Counted from the stretch's first letter, positions 7,292 through 15,553 are shown. The stretch: DNA of 16,347 nucleotides from Parvibaculum sp040882025 (GCF_040882025.1 NZ_JBBECC010000156.1:1-16347); one strand, 5' to 3'. Program-made: numbers and translations. Notes: generated from the letters alone by a model not told the origin.

Positions 7292-9964
7292 ATGAGTATC
7301 CCGTCCGTCCCAATATCCACCCGCCACGCTCGCGACGGCCTTGCCGAGCGCCGCCGCGTTACCGCGGTGCTCGGTCCCACCAATACGGGCAAGACCCACC
7401 TCGCCATCGAGCGAATGACGGGTCACGAGACCGGCATGATCGGTCTGCCGCTGCGCCTGCTGGCGCGCGAGGTCTATGATCGCGTGGCGAAGGTAAAGGG
7501 TCAGCGCCATGTGGCATTGATCACCGGCGAAGAGAAAATCCTCCCGCGCGATGCCCGCTATTTCATCTGCACTGTCGAAGCGATGCCGCTCGACCGGCCG
7601 GTCGAGTTTCTGGCCGTCGATGAAATCCAGCTCGCGGCCGACCGCGAGCGCGGCCACACCTTCACAGACCGCCTCCTCCGCGCGCGCGGCCTGTCCGAAA
7701 CCATGATGCTCGGCTCCGAAACCGTTCGCGGCCTGATCCAGAAACTGTTGCCGGAGACGCATTTCATTGTCCGGCCGCGCTTGTCCGAGCTGTCGTGGAC
7801 GGGACCGAAAAAGCTCACACGCCTGCCGCCCCGTTCGGCCGTGGTCGCCTTTTCGGCCGATCGGGTTTACGCAATCGCCGAGTTGATCCGCCGTCAGCGT
7901 GGCGGCGCGGCGGTCGTCATGGGTGCACTTTCGCCGCGCACCCGCAACGCGCAGGTGGCGCTCTACCAATCGGGCGAGGTCGATTTTCTGGTCGCGACCG
8001 ACGCAATCGGCATGGGCCTCAACATGGATGTCGACCATGTCGCCTTTGCTGCAACCCAGAAATTCGACGGTCACCAGCACCGCGCCCTTCATGTGGCCGA
8101 ATTGGCGCAGATTGCCGGNNNNNNNNNNNNNNNNNNNNNNNNNNNNNNNNNNNNNNNNNNNNNNNNNNNNNNNNNNNNNNNNNNNNNNNNNNNNNNNNNN
8201 NNNNNNNNNNNNNNNNNNTGGCTCGCGCGCCAAATTGCCCGCCTCGACCGGGCAGACGGTGAGATTGACACGCTGACGGCCCGCATCGCCCATATCCGCA
8301 CCTGGACCTATGTGGCGAACCGGCCGGACTGGCTTAACGATCCTTCTCATTGGCAGGAGCGCGCGCGTGCGATAGAGGATAGGTTGTCGGATGCATTGCA
8401 CGAACGTCTGACGCAGCGGTTCATCGACCGCCGCACCAGTGTCCTGATGAAGCGTCTGCGCCAGAACGAGGATTTAATGGCGGTTGTTAACGGTGACGGC
8501 GAGGTTTTGGTCGAAGGCGAGCATGTCGGCCGCCTTCAGGGATTCGTCTTCCTTCCCGATCCGCAGGCCGATGGCGAACAAGGGCGCGTGCTGCGTGCGG
8601 CCGCCGAGCAGGCATTGGCAGGCGAGATCGCGGATCGCGCTCAACGACTATCTGCGGCGCCGGACTCGGATATTTCCTTGTCCGATCACGGACGGATCGT
8701 CTGGGCCGGTCATTCGGTCGCCTGCCTGAAGCCGGGCGCAGAACCGCTGAAGCCATCCGTGGAGTTGATCGCCAACGAAGAATTGAATGGCACGTTGCGC
8801 GAAGCCGCGCAGGCTCGCCTCGATGGCTGGATCGCGATGCATATCGCAAACGTCCTCGCGCCGCTGGTTGCGTTGCGCGATACCGTCGACATAGAGGGAC
8901 TTGCCCGCGGCGTTGCCTTCCGCCTGACCGAAAATCTTGGATCGATGAAGCGCGAGTCGGTAGCCGAGGACATTCGCACGCTCGATCAAGCCGCGCGCGG
9001 CCAGCTGCGCAAGCACGGCGTCCGGTTTGGTGCCCATTCGATCTTCATGCCGGCACTGTTGAAACCGGCGCCGGCACGCTTGTTGATGATACTGTGGGCG
9101 CTGACACGCAAGGATACCGAAGACGCGTTTGCCGATCTGCCGCAACCGCCCACACCCGGCCTGACATCTGTCTCCGCCAATCCATCGGCCCCGCAGGGCT
9201 TTTACGAGGCATTGGGCTTCCGCGTTTGCGGCGGTCGCGCCGTCCGGCTCGACATGCTGGAACGTATTGCCGATCTGATCCGGCCCGTGATCGCCGCCCG
9301 CACCTACAATGGCGGCTTTGTGGTGACACCCGAGATGATGTCGTTGGTCGGTTGTTCGGGCGAGGAATTCGCCGGCCTGCTACAGGGCCTTGGATATCGT
9401 TCGCAACGTGAAACCATCGTGCCGCGCGCCACCAGTCCGGCGGAATCGGAAACAGCCGGAGCGTCAAGCGCGGCGTCGGGCGGCACGCCGCCGCAAACGA
9501 CCGCGGAGGCGGCGCTTGCAGCCATCGTTGACGCGATTGCGGCGCCAGCAATCGACCCGGCAATCGCGTCGACGGCGGAGGCACAGTCAGAGGAGGTGTC
9601 GGCCACTTCGGATGGCACCGATCAAGCCGGGGCCGAGACGTCTTCCGAGGAACCGGCGATTTCGACAAGCGCAGTTGAGCTCGAAATCTGGCGGCCGGTC
9701 CGTCGTAGGCCGGAAGGCAAGCCTGCGCGAAGAAGACAGCCGAACAAGCCGAAGACTGAAGCAGGCGAGAAGCTGGTCGAAGCACGCCGCGAGCATCACA
9801 GAAAGCCGAAACGGAAACCGGACGAACGTGGTGAGCGGCCTGCCCAGGGTCCACGTCCGGACGGCGGATACCGCGAACCGCGCAAGTCGCGCGATCGCGA
9901 GCCCGATCCGGATTCGCCCTTTGCCGCGCTGGCCGTGCTCAAAGAGCGCGCCGGCGGCAACTGA
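7292..9964 (+). CDS. Suv3-like DExH-type RNA helicase, interrupted by an N gap
   Basis: This should be an ATP-dependent RNA helicase related to the mitochondrial Suv3 family. Walker A is GPTNTGKTH at residues 28-36 and Walker B is DEIQ at 110-113. SPRTR, then LVATDAIGMGLNMDVDH, form the second RecA domain. The arginine-finger motif VI starts at AELAQIAG and is cut by the gap at 8119-8218. After the gap come a helical region (HIRTWTYVANRPDW, ERLTQRFIDRR) and a conserved C-terminal domain. The last ~200 residues are disordered, first Ala/Glu/Ser-rich, then strongly basic, probably RNA-binding. The frame is the same on both sides, but homologues as I recall them have well over 100 residues where 33 unknown codons stand, so the length is not reliable. 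ATG 7292 is preferred over GTG 7214 because it fits the short N-terminus of the family; neither has a good ribosome site. Confidence 0.9.
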   Translation: MSIPSVPISTRHARDGLAERRRVTAVLGPTNTGKTHLAIERMTGHETGMIGLPLRLLAREVYDRVAKVKGQRHVALITGEEKILPRDARYFICTVEAMPLDRPVEFLAVDEIQLAADRERGHTFTDRLLRARGLSETMMLGSETVRGLIQKLLPETHFIVRPRLSELSWTGPKKLTRLPPRSAVVAFSADRVYAIAELIRRQRGGAAVVMGALSPRTRNAQVALYQSGEVDFLVATDAIGMGLNMDVDHVAFAATQKFDGHQHRALHVAELAQIAXXXXXXXXXXXXXXXXXXXXXXXXXXXXXXXXXXWLARQIARLDRADGEIDTLTARIAHIRTWTYVANRPDWLNDPSHWQERARAIEDRLSDALHERLTQRFIDRRTSVLMKRLRQNEDLMAVVNGDGEVLVEGEHVGRLQGFVFLPDPQADGEQGRVLRAAAEQALAGEIADRAQRLSAAPDSDISLSDHGRIVWAGHSVACLKPGAEPLKPSVELIANEELNGTLREAAQARLDGWIAMHIANVLAPLVALRDTVDIEGLARGVAFRLTENLGSMKRESVAEDIRTLDQAARGQLRKHGVRFGAHSIFMPALLKPAPARLLMILWALTRKDTEDAFADLPQPPTPGLTSVSANPSAPQGFYEALGFRVCGGRAVRLDMLERIADLIRPVIAARTYNGGFVVTPEMMSLVGCSGEEFAGLLQGLGYRSQRETIVPRATSPAESETAGASSAASGGTPPQTTAEAALAAIVDAIAAPAIDPAIASTAEAQSEEVSATSDGTDQAGAETSSEEPAISTSAVELEIWRPVRRRPEGKPARRRQPNKPKTEAGEKLVEARREHHRKPKRKPDERGERPAQGPRPDGGYREPRKSRDREPDPDSPFAALAVLKERAGGN
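8119..8218. other. assembly gap, 100 Ns, true missing sequence
   Basis: There are exactly 100 Ns inside the helicase, with no overlap between the flanks, unlike the first gap. The lost part includes most of helicase motif VI and the following linker. The real size is unknown and probably greater than 100 bases. Confidence 0.95.
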
Positions 9965-9971
9965 TCCCACG

Positions 9972-10367
9972 ATGGAAGACGCCGCCGGACAGCCCGGTCA
10001 GCGCATCGACCGCTGGCTATGGTGCGCACGCTTTTCAAAGAGCCGTTCTGTTGCATCGGCGCTCGTTCAGAGCGGGCGTCTGCGCATCAATGGCGAACGC
10101 ATTTCGAAGGCGAGCCGAAATGTGCGCCCCGGCGATGTTCTCACTTTCCCGTTGGGACCCCATATCAGGGTCATCGAGATTGTGTCGTTGGGATTACGGC
10201 GCGGTCCGGCATCTGAGGCCGCCGCTCTTTATCGAGATTTGGAGCCGCGGCCGGCACGGGAATCCACAAACGCACCGACCAAGCTTCCCACAGGGCGTCT
10301 ACCCGGCGCGGGTCGCCCGACCAAAAAGGAACGGCGGCGGACAGACGCGCTGAAGGAGGATGAATAG
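9972..10367 (+). CDS. S4-domain RNA-binding protein, Hsp15-like
   Basis: This is a 131-residue protein with an N-terminal S4 domain (RIDRWLWCARFSKSRS, LVQSGRLRINGERI, VRPGDVLTF) at residues 11-60. This is the arrangement of heat-shock protein Hsp15, which in E. coli binds free 50S subunits that carry stalled nascent chains. The C-terminal half is basic and proline-rich (ending in a KKERRR stretch) and probably flexible. The ATG lies seven bases after the helicase stop with no clear Shine-Dalgarno, so it is probably translated by coupling from the helicase mRNA. The same frame is open further upstream to 9390, but that part is a shadow of the helicase. RNA binding is well supported; the Hsp15 role is inferred from similarity. 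Confidence 0.9.
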   Translation: MEDAAGQPGQRIDRWLWCARFSKSRSVASALVQSGRLRINGERISKASRNVRPGDVLTFPLGPHIRVIEIVSLGLRRGPASEAAALYRDLEPRPARESTNAPTKLPTGRLPGAGRPTKKERRRTDALKEDE

Positions 10368-10387
10368 TTTTACAAATTTTTATGTAT

Positions 10388-10414
10388 TTGAAAATTTCTT
10401 CCACACAGTATAAG
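10388..10414 (+). promoter_or_regulatory. promoter candidate for the TerB-like gene, giving a leaderless or near-leaderless mRNA
   Basis: A 56-base AT-rich island sits between the S4 gene and the TerB-like gene. TTGAAA (10388-10393) and TATAAG (10409-10414) are 15 bases apart; shifting the -35 by one base gives 16. A start 6-8 bases after the -10 would fall at about 10420-10422, just before the ATG at 10424. There is no Shine-Dalgarno. Confidence 0.45.
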
Positions 10415-10423
10415 TAAAATATC

Positions 10424-10903
10424 ATGCTCACCGCCATCAAATCGTTCCTTCTTGGACCGGCCGAAAACACCCTTCCCAAGTTCGATGATCTTCAGATCGC
10501 CGTCGTGGCGCTGCTTGTCCGGGCAGCGACGACAGATGCCGATTTTCGCGACGACGAACGGCTCGCCATCCGGCGTATGACGGCCGACGCCTTTGGCCTC
10601 TCGCCGTCGGATGTCGACACGCTGGTGGCGGCAGCCGAAGGCGAGGAAGCCCGGATGATCGATCTGCACAAATGGGCGCAGGCGATCAAACGCGGTTACG
10701 ACGAGGCCGAACGCATCCGGTTGATCGAGAAGATGTGGGAGATCGTCTATTCCGACGGCGTTCTGGATGACTACGAAGCCAATCTGTTGCGGCGCGTCGC
10801 AGGCCTGATATACGTTCCCGACCGCGAATCCGGCGAGGCACGGCAACGCGTCCTGGCGCGGCTCGGATTGCCGGAGCGGACCTCGCGCGCGCCGGAAACT
10901 TGA
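10424..10903 (+). CDS. TerB-family (tellurite-resistance-like) protein
   Basis: This is a 159-residue, all-helical cytoplasmic protein of the TerB-like type. The pattern LLVRAATTDADFRDDERLAI, followed by a second helical half with EKMWEIVYSDGVLDDYEANL, is the usual pair of acidic helix-turn motifs of TerB-like proteins, which are thought to bind metal ions. Despite the name, chromosomal single-copy members like this have no shown part in tellurite resistance, and no other ter genes are nearby. The N-terminus MLTAIKSFLLG fits the family, so the ATG is kept although no ribosome site precedes it. The stop is 36 bases before fdxA, so the two may be cotranscribed. The function is unknown. Confidence 0.85.
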   Translation: MLTAIKSFLLGPAENTLPKFDDLQIAVVALLVRAATTDADFRDDERLAIRRMTADAFGLSPSDVDTLVAAAEGEEARMIDLHKWAQAIKRGYDEAERIRLIEKMWEIVYSDGVLDDYEANLLRRVAGLIYVPDRESGEARQRVLARLGLPERTSRAPET

Positions 10904-10909
10904 AAGGAC

Positions 10910-10926
10910 CGCGCGAGATTCGCGCG
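10910..10926 (+). promoter_or_regulatory. short hairpin just before the fdxA ribosome-binding site
   Basis: CGCGCGA (10910-10916) and TCGCGCG (10920-10926) form a perfect 7-base stem with a 3-base loop, ending three bases before the GGAG at 10930-10933. It is too short of T residues for a terminator. It may shape translation or mRNA stability of fdxA. Confidence 0.4.
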
Positions 10927-10939
10927 AGTGGAGACTGCG

Positions 10940-11278
10940 ATGACCTATATCGTGACCGATGCATGCATACGCTGCAAATACATGGACTGTGTCGAGGTCT
11001 GCCCCGTGGACTGTTTCTACGAGGGCGAAAACATGCTGGTCATCCATCCCGATGAATGTATCGACTGCGGCGTCTGCGAACCGGAATGCCCGGCCGAAGC
11101 CATCAAGCCGGATACCGAGCCCGGCCTCGAGAAATGGCTCGAACTCAACACCGAATATGCGTCGAAATGGCCGAACATCACCATCAAACGCGACCCGCCG
11201 GCCGACGCTGAGGAATGGCAGGGCGTCGCGGGCAAGTTCGACGAACATTTCAGTCCCGAGCCGGGCGAAGGTGATTGA
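10940..11278 (+). CDS. fdxA: 7Fe ferredoxin FdxA ([3Fe-4S][4Fe-4S])
   Basis: This is a 112-residue electron carrier of the Azotobacter FdI type. The cysteines Cys9, Cys17 and Cys50 should hold the [3Fe-4S] cluster, and Cys21, Cys40, Cys43 and Cys46 the [4Fe-4S] cluster. Cys12 and Cys25 match the extra non-ligand cysteines of FdI. All are offset by one from the Azotobacter numbering because Met is counted. The two motifs are CIRCKYMDCVEVCPVDC and CIDCGVCEPECP. The C-terminal ~60 residues are the usual acidic extension. The ATG at 10940 has GGAG six bases upstream; an in-frame GTG at 10928 lies within that ribosome site and is rejected. The gene sits between the TerB-like gene and carD, a neighbourhood seen in other alphaproteobacteria. 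The electron partner is unknown. Confidence 0.97.
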   Translation: MTYIVTDACIRCKYMDCVEVCPVDCFYEGENMLVIHPDECIDCGVCEPECPAEAIKPDTEPGLEKWLELNTEYASKWPNITIKRDPPADAEEWQGVAGKFDEHFSPEPGEGD

Positions 11279-11442
11279 CCCCTTTCGGCTGGCGAGTCTG
11301 CATTCTAGTCCCGATTTGAAACAAGAACTTCGGCCTGCAGACGTGTCTTTCTGCGGGCAATCATCGCAGTTTACCGCCAAAACATGCACCAATCAGGTGG
11401 ATTGGGGCTCTATCTCCCTGTGTTAACTGTCTTTTTGCCGCA
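11279..11442. other. intergenic region after fdxA with two hairpins
   Basis: No gene is seen here. An 8-base stem with one G:U pair lies at 11334-11341/11350-11357 (CCTGCAGA / TCTGCGGG, 8-base loop). A perfect 6-base stem lies at 11389-11394/11400-11405 (CCAATC / GATTGG). Neither has a T-run, so they may be mRNA 3'-end structures. Confidence 0.4.
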
Positions 11443-11466
11443 CCGCCTTCCAAGAGGGGGGTTTTT
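11443..11466 (+). terminator. possible rho-independent terminator of fdxA
   Basis: CCGCCTTC (11443-11450), loop CAA and GAGGGGGG (11454-11461) pair with one G:G mismatch and one G:U, followed at once by TTTTT. The stem is imperfect, so confidence is moderate. It overlaps the candidate promoter downstream. Confidence 0.4.
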
Positions 11467-11476
11467 GTGTTATATA
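11448..11476 (+). promoter_or_regulatory. promoter candidate for the carD leader
   Basis: TTCCAA (11448-11453) and TATATA (11471-11476) are 17 bases apart. The -10 lies in the only alternating AT tract of the region (11471-11479). A start near 11483 would give a leader of about 405 bases before carD. The -35 matches consensus poorly. Confidence 0.35.
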
Positions 11477-11482
11477 TATCGC

Positions 11483-11888
11483 ACAGCGAAATGCCGCGAA
11501 TACGGACGCGAGAAATGAGCTAGCGGCACAACCCCACGTTGAAGACGCGAAGGTTGTTGTTTTGTACCTCGTCACCTTGTGCCGCTTTGCCAGCCGGAAA
11601 GGTAGGGCTGAGGGGGGCAACTGCTGGCAGTAAGCGGCTTGGTTGGCTGCGGTGGGCCCATTGGCGAGAAACAGTGTCATCCACGGGAGTCGGCCGCAGC
11701 GTATGGCGGTCGGGGAATGGGGCCGGAAGCGACTTTCGGCCCGAGATATTTGACGGCCTCTTCATGGAGACCCGAGAAGCCCGGGTGAATGTGGTTGTCC
11801 GTAGAGCATCGATATTCAAGGCCCGGCAGGGAAGGCATCGTGTCCCTCGTCCGGCCCCGGTTATGAAAGGCTGGGTATAGGAAAGGCC
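11483..11888 (+). promoter_or_regulatory. hairpin-rich non-coding stretch, possible structured leader or small RNA upstream of carD
   Basis: About 400 bases without a credible gene hold consecutive inverted repeats. They are a perfect 10-base stem 11522-11531/11577-11586 (AGCGGCACAA / TTGTGCCGCT) enclosing a small AGGT/ACCT hairpin; a perfect 7-base stem 11588-11594/11623-11629; a 7-base stem 11646-11652/11694-11700; a 10-base stem with one G:U and a 3-base loop at 11720-11742; a 5-base stem at 11770-11774/11782-11786; and a bulged stem at about 11819-11856. The row ends ~30 bases before the carD start codon. I could not match it to tmRNA, RNase P, SRP or 6S RNA by their conserved motifs. It may be a carD 5' leader or a separate RNA. 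Confidence 0.4.
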
Positions 11889-12947
11889 ATGGCGAGCAAA
11901 GTGACAAAATCCTCCAAATCCACGAAGTCCAAATCGGCAACCAGAGGCGCTGCGAAAGCCGCAAACGCCAAGACCACGGCGACCAAGGCGAAGGCCAGGG
12001 CAAAACCCGCCGCCAAGGCAAAGCCGGCGGCTGCGAAGAAATCGACAGCGAAAGCCGCCAAGCCGGCCGCCAAGCCGAAGACAAAAAGTGTGGCCGCCAA
12101 ACCCGCGAAGGTGAAGGCGAAAGCCGCGCCTGCCAAAGCGCCCGCCAAAAAGGCCGCGCCCAAGGCAGCCGCGAAGAAAGCAGCCAAACCCAAACCCGAA
12201 CCCGCGAAGGCGCCGCCGCCGAAGAAAACGCCGCCCAAGATGGCCAATGCCGCCAGCAAGCTGATGGAAGCGGCAAAGAGCCGCGCCGAAAAGGTGCGCA
12301 AGACCGAAGCGGCCGAACGGGAAGCCACGGCAAAGCGCGCCAGGGCGGAAGCGGCGAAGCCCGCGAAAGCGGAAGCGCCGAAGGAGCCCGCAAAGCCCGC
12401 GGCGCCGCGCGCCAACTTCAAGGCGAAGGAATACGTCGTCTATCCGGCTCACGGTGTCGGCCAGATACTCGAAATCGAAGAGAAGGAAGTCGCCGGCCAC
12501 CGGCTCGAACTCTTCGTCATCAACTTCGACAAGGAGAAGATGACGCTGCGCGTACCGACCAACAAGGCGGGCGCGGTGGGCATGCGCAAGCTGTCCGATA
12601 CCGGCGTCGTCGATTCCGCGATCGAAACGCTTCGCGGCCGCGCCCGCATCAAGCGCACGATGTGGAGCCGCCGCGCCCAGGAATACGAAGCGAAGATCAA
12701 TTCCGGCGACCTCATCTCGATCGCTGAAGTTGTCCGCGATCTCTATCGCTCCGAACGTCAGCCCGAGCAGTCCTATTCCGAGCGTCAGCTCTACGAAGCC
12801 GCGCTCGACCGGATGGCGCGGGAAGTGGCGGCGGTCGAACGCATCGGCGAAGATGCGGCGATCGAGCGCGTCGAACAGGCACTGCAAGGCACGCCGCGCG
12901 GCGGCGACAAGACGCCCAAGGACGGCGAGGCGAGCGAAGCGGCCTGA
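11889..12947 (+). CDS. carD: CarD/CdnL-family RNA polymerase-binding regulator with histone-H1-like N-terminal tail
   Basis: CarD/CdnL proteins bind the RNA polymerase beta subunit and stabilise open promoter complexes, notably at rRNA promoters. Here residues ~176-335 form the CarD unit: a Tudor-like RNA-polymerase-interacting domain (KEYVVYPAHGVGQILEIEEK, then LRVPTNKAGAVGMRKLSD) followed by a helical DNA-contact domain with the conserved Trp (TMWSRRAQEYEAKINSGDL, Trp259). Residues 1-175 are an extra tail made almost only of Lys, Ala and Pro with scattered Thr and Glu, like histone H1 or AlgP/PhaF C-termini. Usual CdnL proteins are about 160-180 residues. The ATG at 11889 is preceded by AGGAAAGG; an internal ATG at 12240 would give 236 residues without most of the tail. 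The gene ends at a strong terminator and is followed by rpoH. Confidence 0.93.
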   Translation: MASKVTKSSKSTKSKSATRGAAKAANAKTTATKAKARAKPAAKAKPAAAKKSTAKAAKPAAKPKTKSVAAKPAKVKAKAAPAKAPAKKAAPKAAAKKAAKPKPEPAKAPPPKKTPPKMANAASKLMEAAKSRAEKVRKTEAAEREATAKRARAEAAKPAKAEAPKEPAKPAAPRANFKAKEYVVYPAHGVGQILEIEEKEVAGHRLELFVINFDKEKMTLRVPTNKAGAVGMRKLSDTGVVDSAIETLRGRARIKRTMWSRRAQEYEAKINSGDLISIAEVVRDLYRSERQPEQSYSERQLYEAALDRMAREVAAVERIGEDAAIERVEQALQGTPRGGDKTPKDGEASEAA

Positions 12948-12975
12948 TACGGCGGAACCTGTGGAATAAGTAACG

Positions 12976-13006
12976 AAAGGCCCGGTTTTAATGCCGGGCC
13001 TTTTTT
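12976..13006 (+). terminator. rho-independent terminator after carD
   Basis: AAAGGCCCGG (12976-12985) and CCGGGCCTTT (12994-13003) form a perfect 10-base stem with an 8-base loop, followed by T-rich sequence to 13010. It lies 28 bases after the carD stop and separates carD from rpoH transcription. Confidence 0.95.
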
Positions 13007-13160
13007 GTTTTCCCGCCCATTTCTGGCCATGAAGTATCGCTACAAGAGCATCGACCTGCATTTCCGGTGTTGATCCGGGACGATGTGCCGGCCGTAGCAA
13101 GGTTGCCAACCGAAACGACGGATGTGCGAAAGCACGCCGCGCAACGGAGGAGTAACTGAG

Positions 13161-14057
<897 letters not shown>

Positions 14058-14065
14058 CGAACCCT

Positions 14066-15553
14066 CTACTCGGTAACAAGCTTGACGCGCATGCCGGGGC
14101 GCGGTTCCTCGCCCGCACCAAGCCCGTTCAGAACGCGAAAGCGGTCGGTCTGATATTCCGAATAGGCCATGCGCCGGCCAAGCGACACCGCCGTGTCGCC
14201 CGCCCTGACGGTAACGACGCGCAGACGCAGCGGCTTCACCGCAGCAGCTTCCGAGGCCGACAGCTTGCGGAAGCTCATCACCATTTCCTGCAGCGCGGCG
14301 TCATGGCGCGTACCCGTCTGCGTCAACGTACCCACCAGAAAACGGTAGACCCGGTCCGGCGCAAATTCGATCACGACCAGCCTTGCATTGTAGTCGTTGA
14401 TCCGCGTCGTCGCTGTCGCCGCATTCATGCCGTTGATCTTGAGCCGCTGCAATCTGGAGAGCTGCGTGCCTTTCGCCCATTGGTTTGTCAGGTAATGCCC
14501 GATTTCGACGCTGGCGTCTTTTTGTCCCATATCGAACTTCGCCAAACTTCGATCGGGGCCCTGCACCACCACCACGGCCGGTGAATTGGTGATAACGAAG
14601 CCAGGCGGCGCCTTGAAGGCAAACCTCAGCTTCGGATGCAGAAAATCGCGGTCGCGTACAATCCCGTCTTCCGGGCGGTCGCCATAAAGCATCCCGTTGA
14701 GTGCTTTCAGATATGTATCGCGGTTACGCTCGCCCGTAGCCGGTGTTGCGCCCGCGTCACGGGCATGGGAGCGGGCGGCATCGACGCGTGACGCGGTCGC
14801 CGGATGGCTGGCCAGCCAGTTGTTTCGCGTCGCATCCTGCGGCAGGTTCCTGACCCGCGCTTCGAGCGCATCCTGCGCGCCCATGGTTTCGAGAAAGTCG
14901 GCGACGCCGAGCGGATCGTATCCGGCCCCCACCAGGTACCGGATGCCGAGCATGTCGGACTCGAATTCCTGATCGCGCGAATAGCCGGCGAGAAAGCCCT
15001 GCCCGCCGAGGCCGATGGCCTGGCTCGCGGCCTGATTGCCGATCACCGCGCCCAACACCGCCCCCAGCAGCGTCGTACCTATCGCCGCCGTCTGGCGCTG
15101 GGCCGAATGACGCGCCGCGACATGGCCCATTTCGTGACCGATGACGCCGGCAAGCTCCGCTTCGTCATTGGCAAGCGCCATCAACCCGCGCGTCACATAG
15201 ACATAGCCGCCGGGCAGTGCGAATGCATTGACGACAGGGCTGTCCAGGACGGTGACGTGGTACTGTCCGTTGGGAATATTTGTGGCACGCGCGACCCGCG
15301 TCGCGATACCCGCCACATAGCCGCCAAGTTGCGCGTCGGGATAGGCACCGCCAAAGGCTTCGAGAATTTTCGGATGGGCCTCGGCGCCAACTTTCGCCTC
15401 CTGCTCCACCGACATCAACGGGGCGATTTGCCGCTCGCCGGTCGCAGGATTGGTCGTGCAGGCGGCAGCGGAGAAAAGCAGCACCATCAGGGCAGATATG
15501 GTCGCCCCCATACGCACGATCCGTCCACCGCGTTCTGTCATTTCGCCCTTCAT
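14066..15553 (-). CDS. M48-family metalloprotease lipoprotein with LysM-like C-terminus
   Basis: This is a periplasmic or membrane-anchored zinc peptidase resembling BepA/LoiP, which clear misfolded outer-membrane proteins. It has 495 residues, a hydrophobic signal at about 15-31 and a lipobox-like AAAC with Cys32. The zinc site is HEMGH (His140, Glu141, His144), with the third ligand Glu196 in SRDQEFESD. The gating loop LPGGYVYVTRGL precedes it. After a middle domain comes a LysM-like module at about 445-495 (VRAGDTAVSLGRRM, PGMRVKLV), which may bind peptidoglycan; BepA proper has TPR repeats instead. The ATG at 15553 overlaps the upstream TGA as ATGA. A second ATG at 15541 follows AAGGG and could be the real start, shortening the protein by four. 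It is in an operon with the nuclease-like gene. Confidence 0.93.
   Translation of the reverse strand: MKGEMTERGGRIVRMGATISALMVLLFSAAACTTNPATGERQIAPLMSVEQEAKVGAEAHPKILEAFGGAYPDAQLGGYVAGIATRVARATNIPNGQYHVTVLDSPVVNAFALPGGYVYVTRGLMALANDEAELAGVIGHEMGHVAARHSAQRQTAAIGTTLLGAVLGAVIGNQAASQAIGLGGQGFLAGYSRDQEFESDMLGIRYLVGAGYDPLGVADFLETMGAQDALEARVRNLPQDATRNNWLASHPATASRVDAARSHARDAGATPATGERNRDTYLKALNGMLYGDRPEDGIVRDRDFLHPKLRFAFKAPPGFVITNSPAVVVVQGPDRSLAKFDMGQKDASVEIGHYLTNQWAKGTQLSRLQRLKINGMNAATATTRINDYNARLVVIEFAPDRVYRFLVGTLTQTGTRHDAALQEMVMSFRKLSASEAAAVKPLRLRVVTVRAGDTAVSLGRRMAYSEYQTDRFRVLNGLGAGEEPRPGMRVKLVTE

Noticed and set aside
7103..8401. A 432-codon minus-strand frame opposite the helicase
   Set aside because: The opposite strand codes for an unmistakable helicase with Walker motifs, and this frame has no recognisable domain.
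9390..9971. Extended open frame upstream of the S4 gene
   Set aside because: It overlaps the helicase tail in another frame and is Arg-rich nonsense; the S4 domain begins right after the ATG at 9972.
10424..10903. Tellurite-resistance operon
   Set aside because: Only a single TerB-like gene is present, without terC, terD or other ter genes.
11539..11880. A 113-codon frame on the plus strand in the carD upstream region
   Set aside because: It has no ribosome site, no family resemblance and Arg/Ser/Trp-rich composition typical of non-coding GC-rich DNA. The hairpins found there explain the stretch better.
11483..11888. tmRNA, RNase P RNA, SRP RNA or 6S RNA
   Set aside because: The conserved cores I know (RNase P GAGGAAAGTCC, T-loop GGTTCGAAT, SRP GGAAGGAAGCAGCC) are absent on both strands as far as I can read.
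13122..13160. N-terminal extension of the sigma factor
   Set aside because: The extension runs through the Shine-Dalgarno that serves the ATG at 13161 and resembles nothing in the family.
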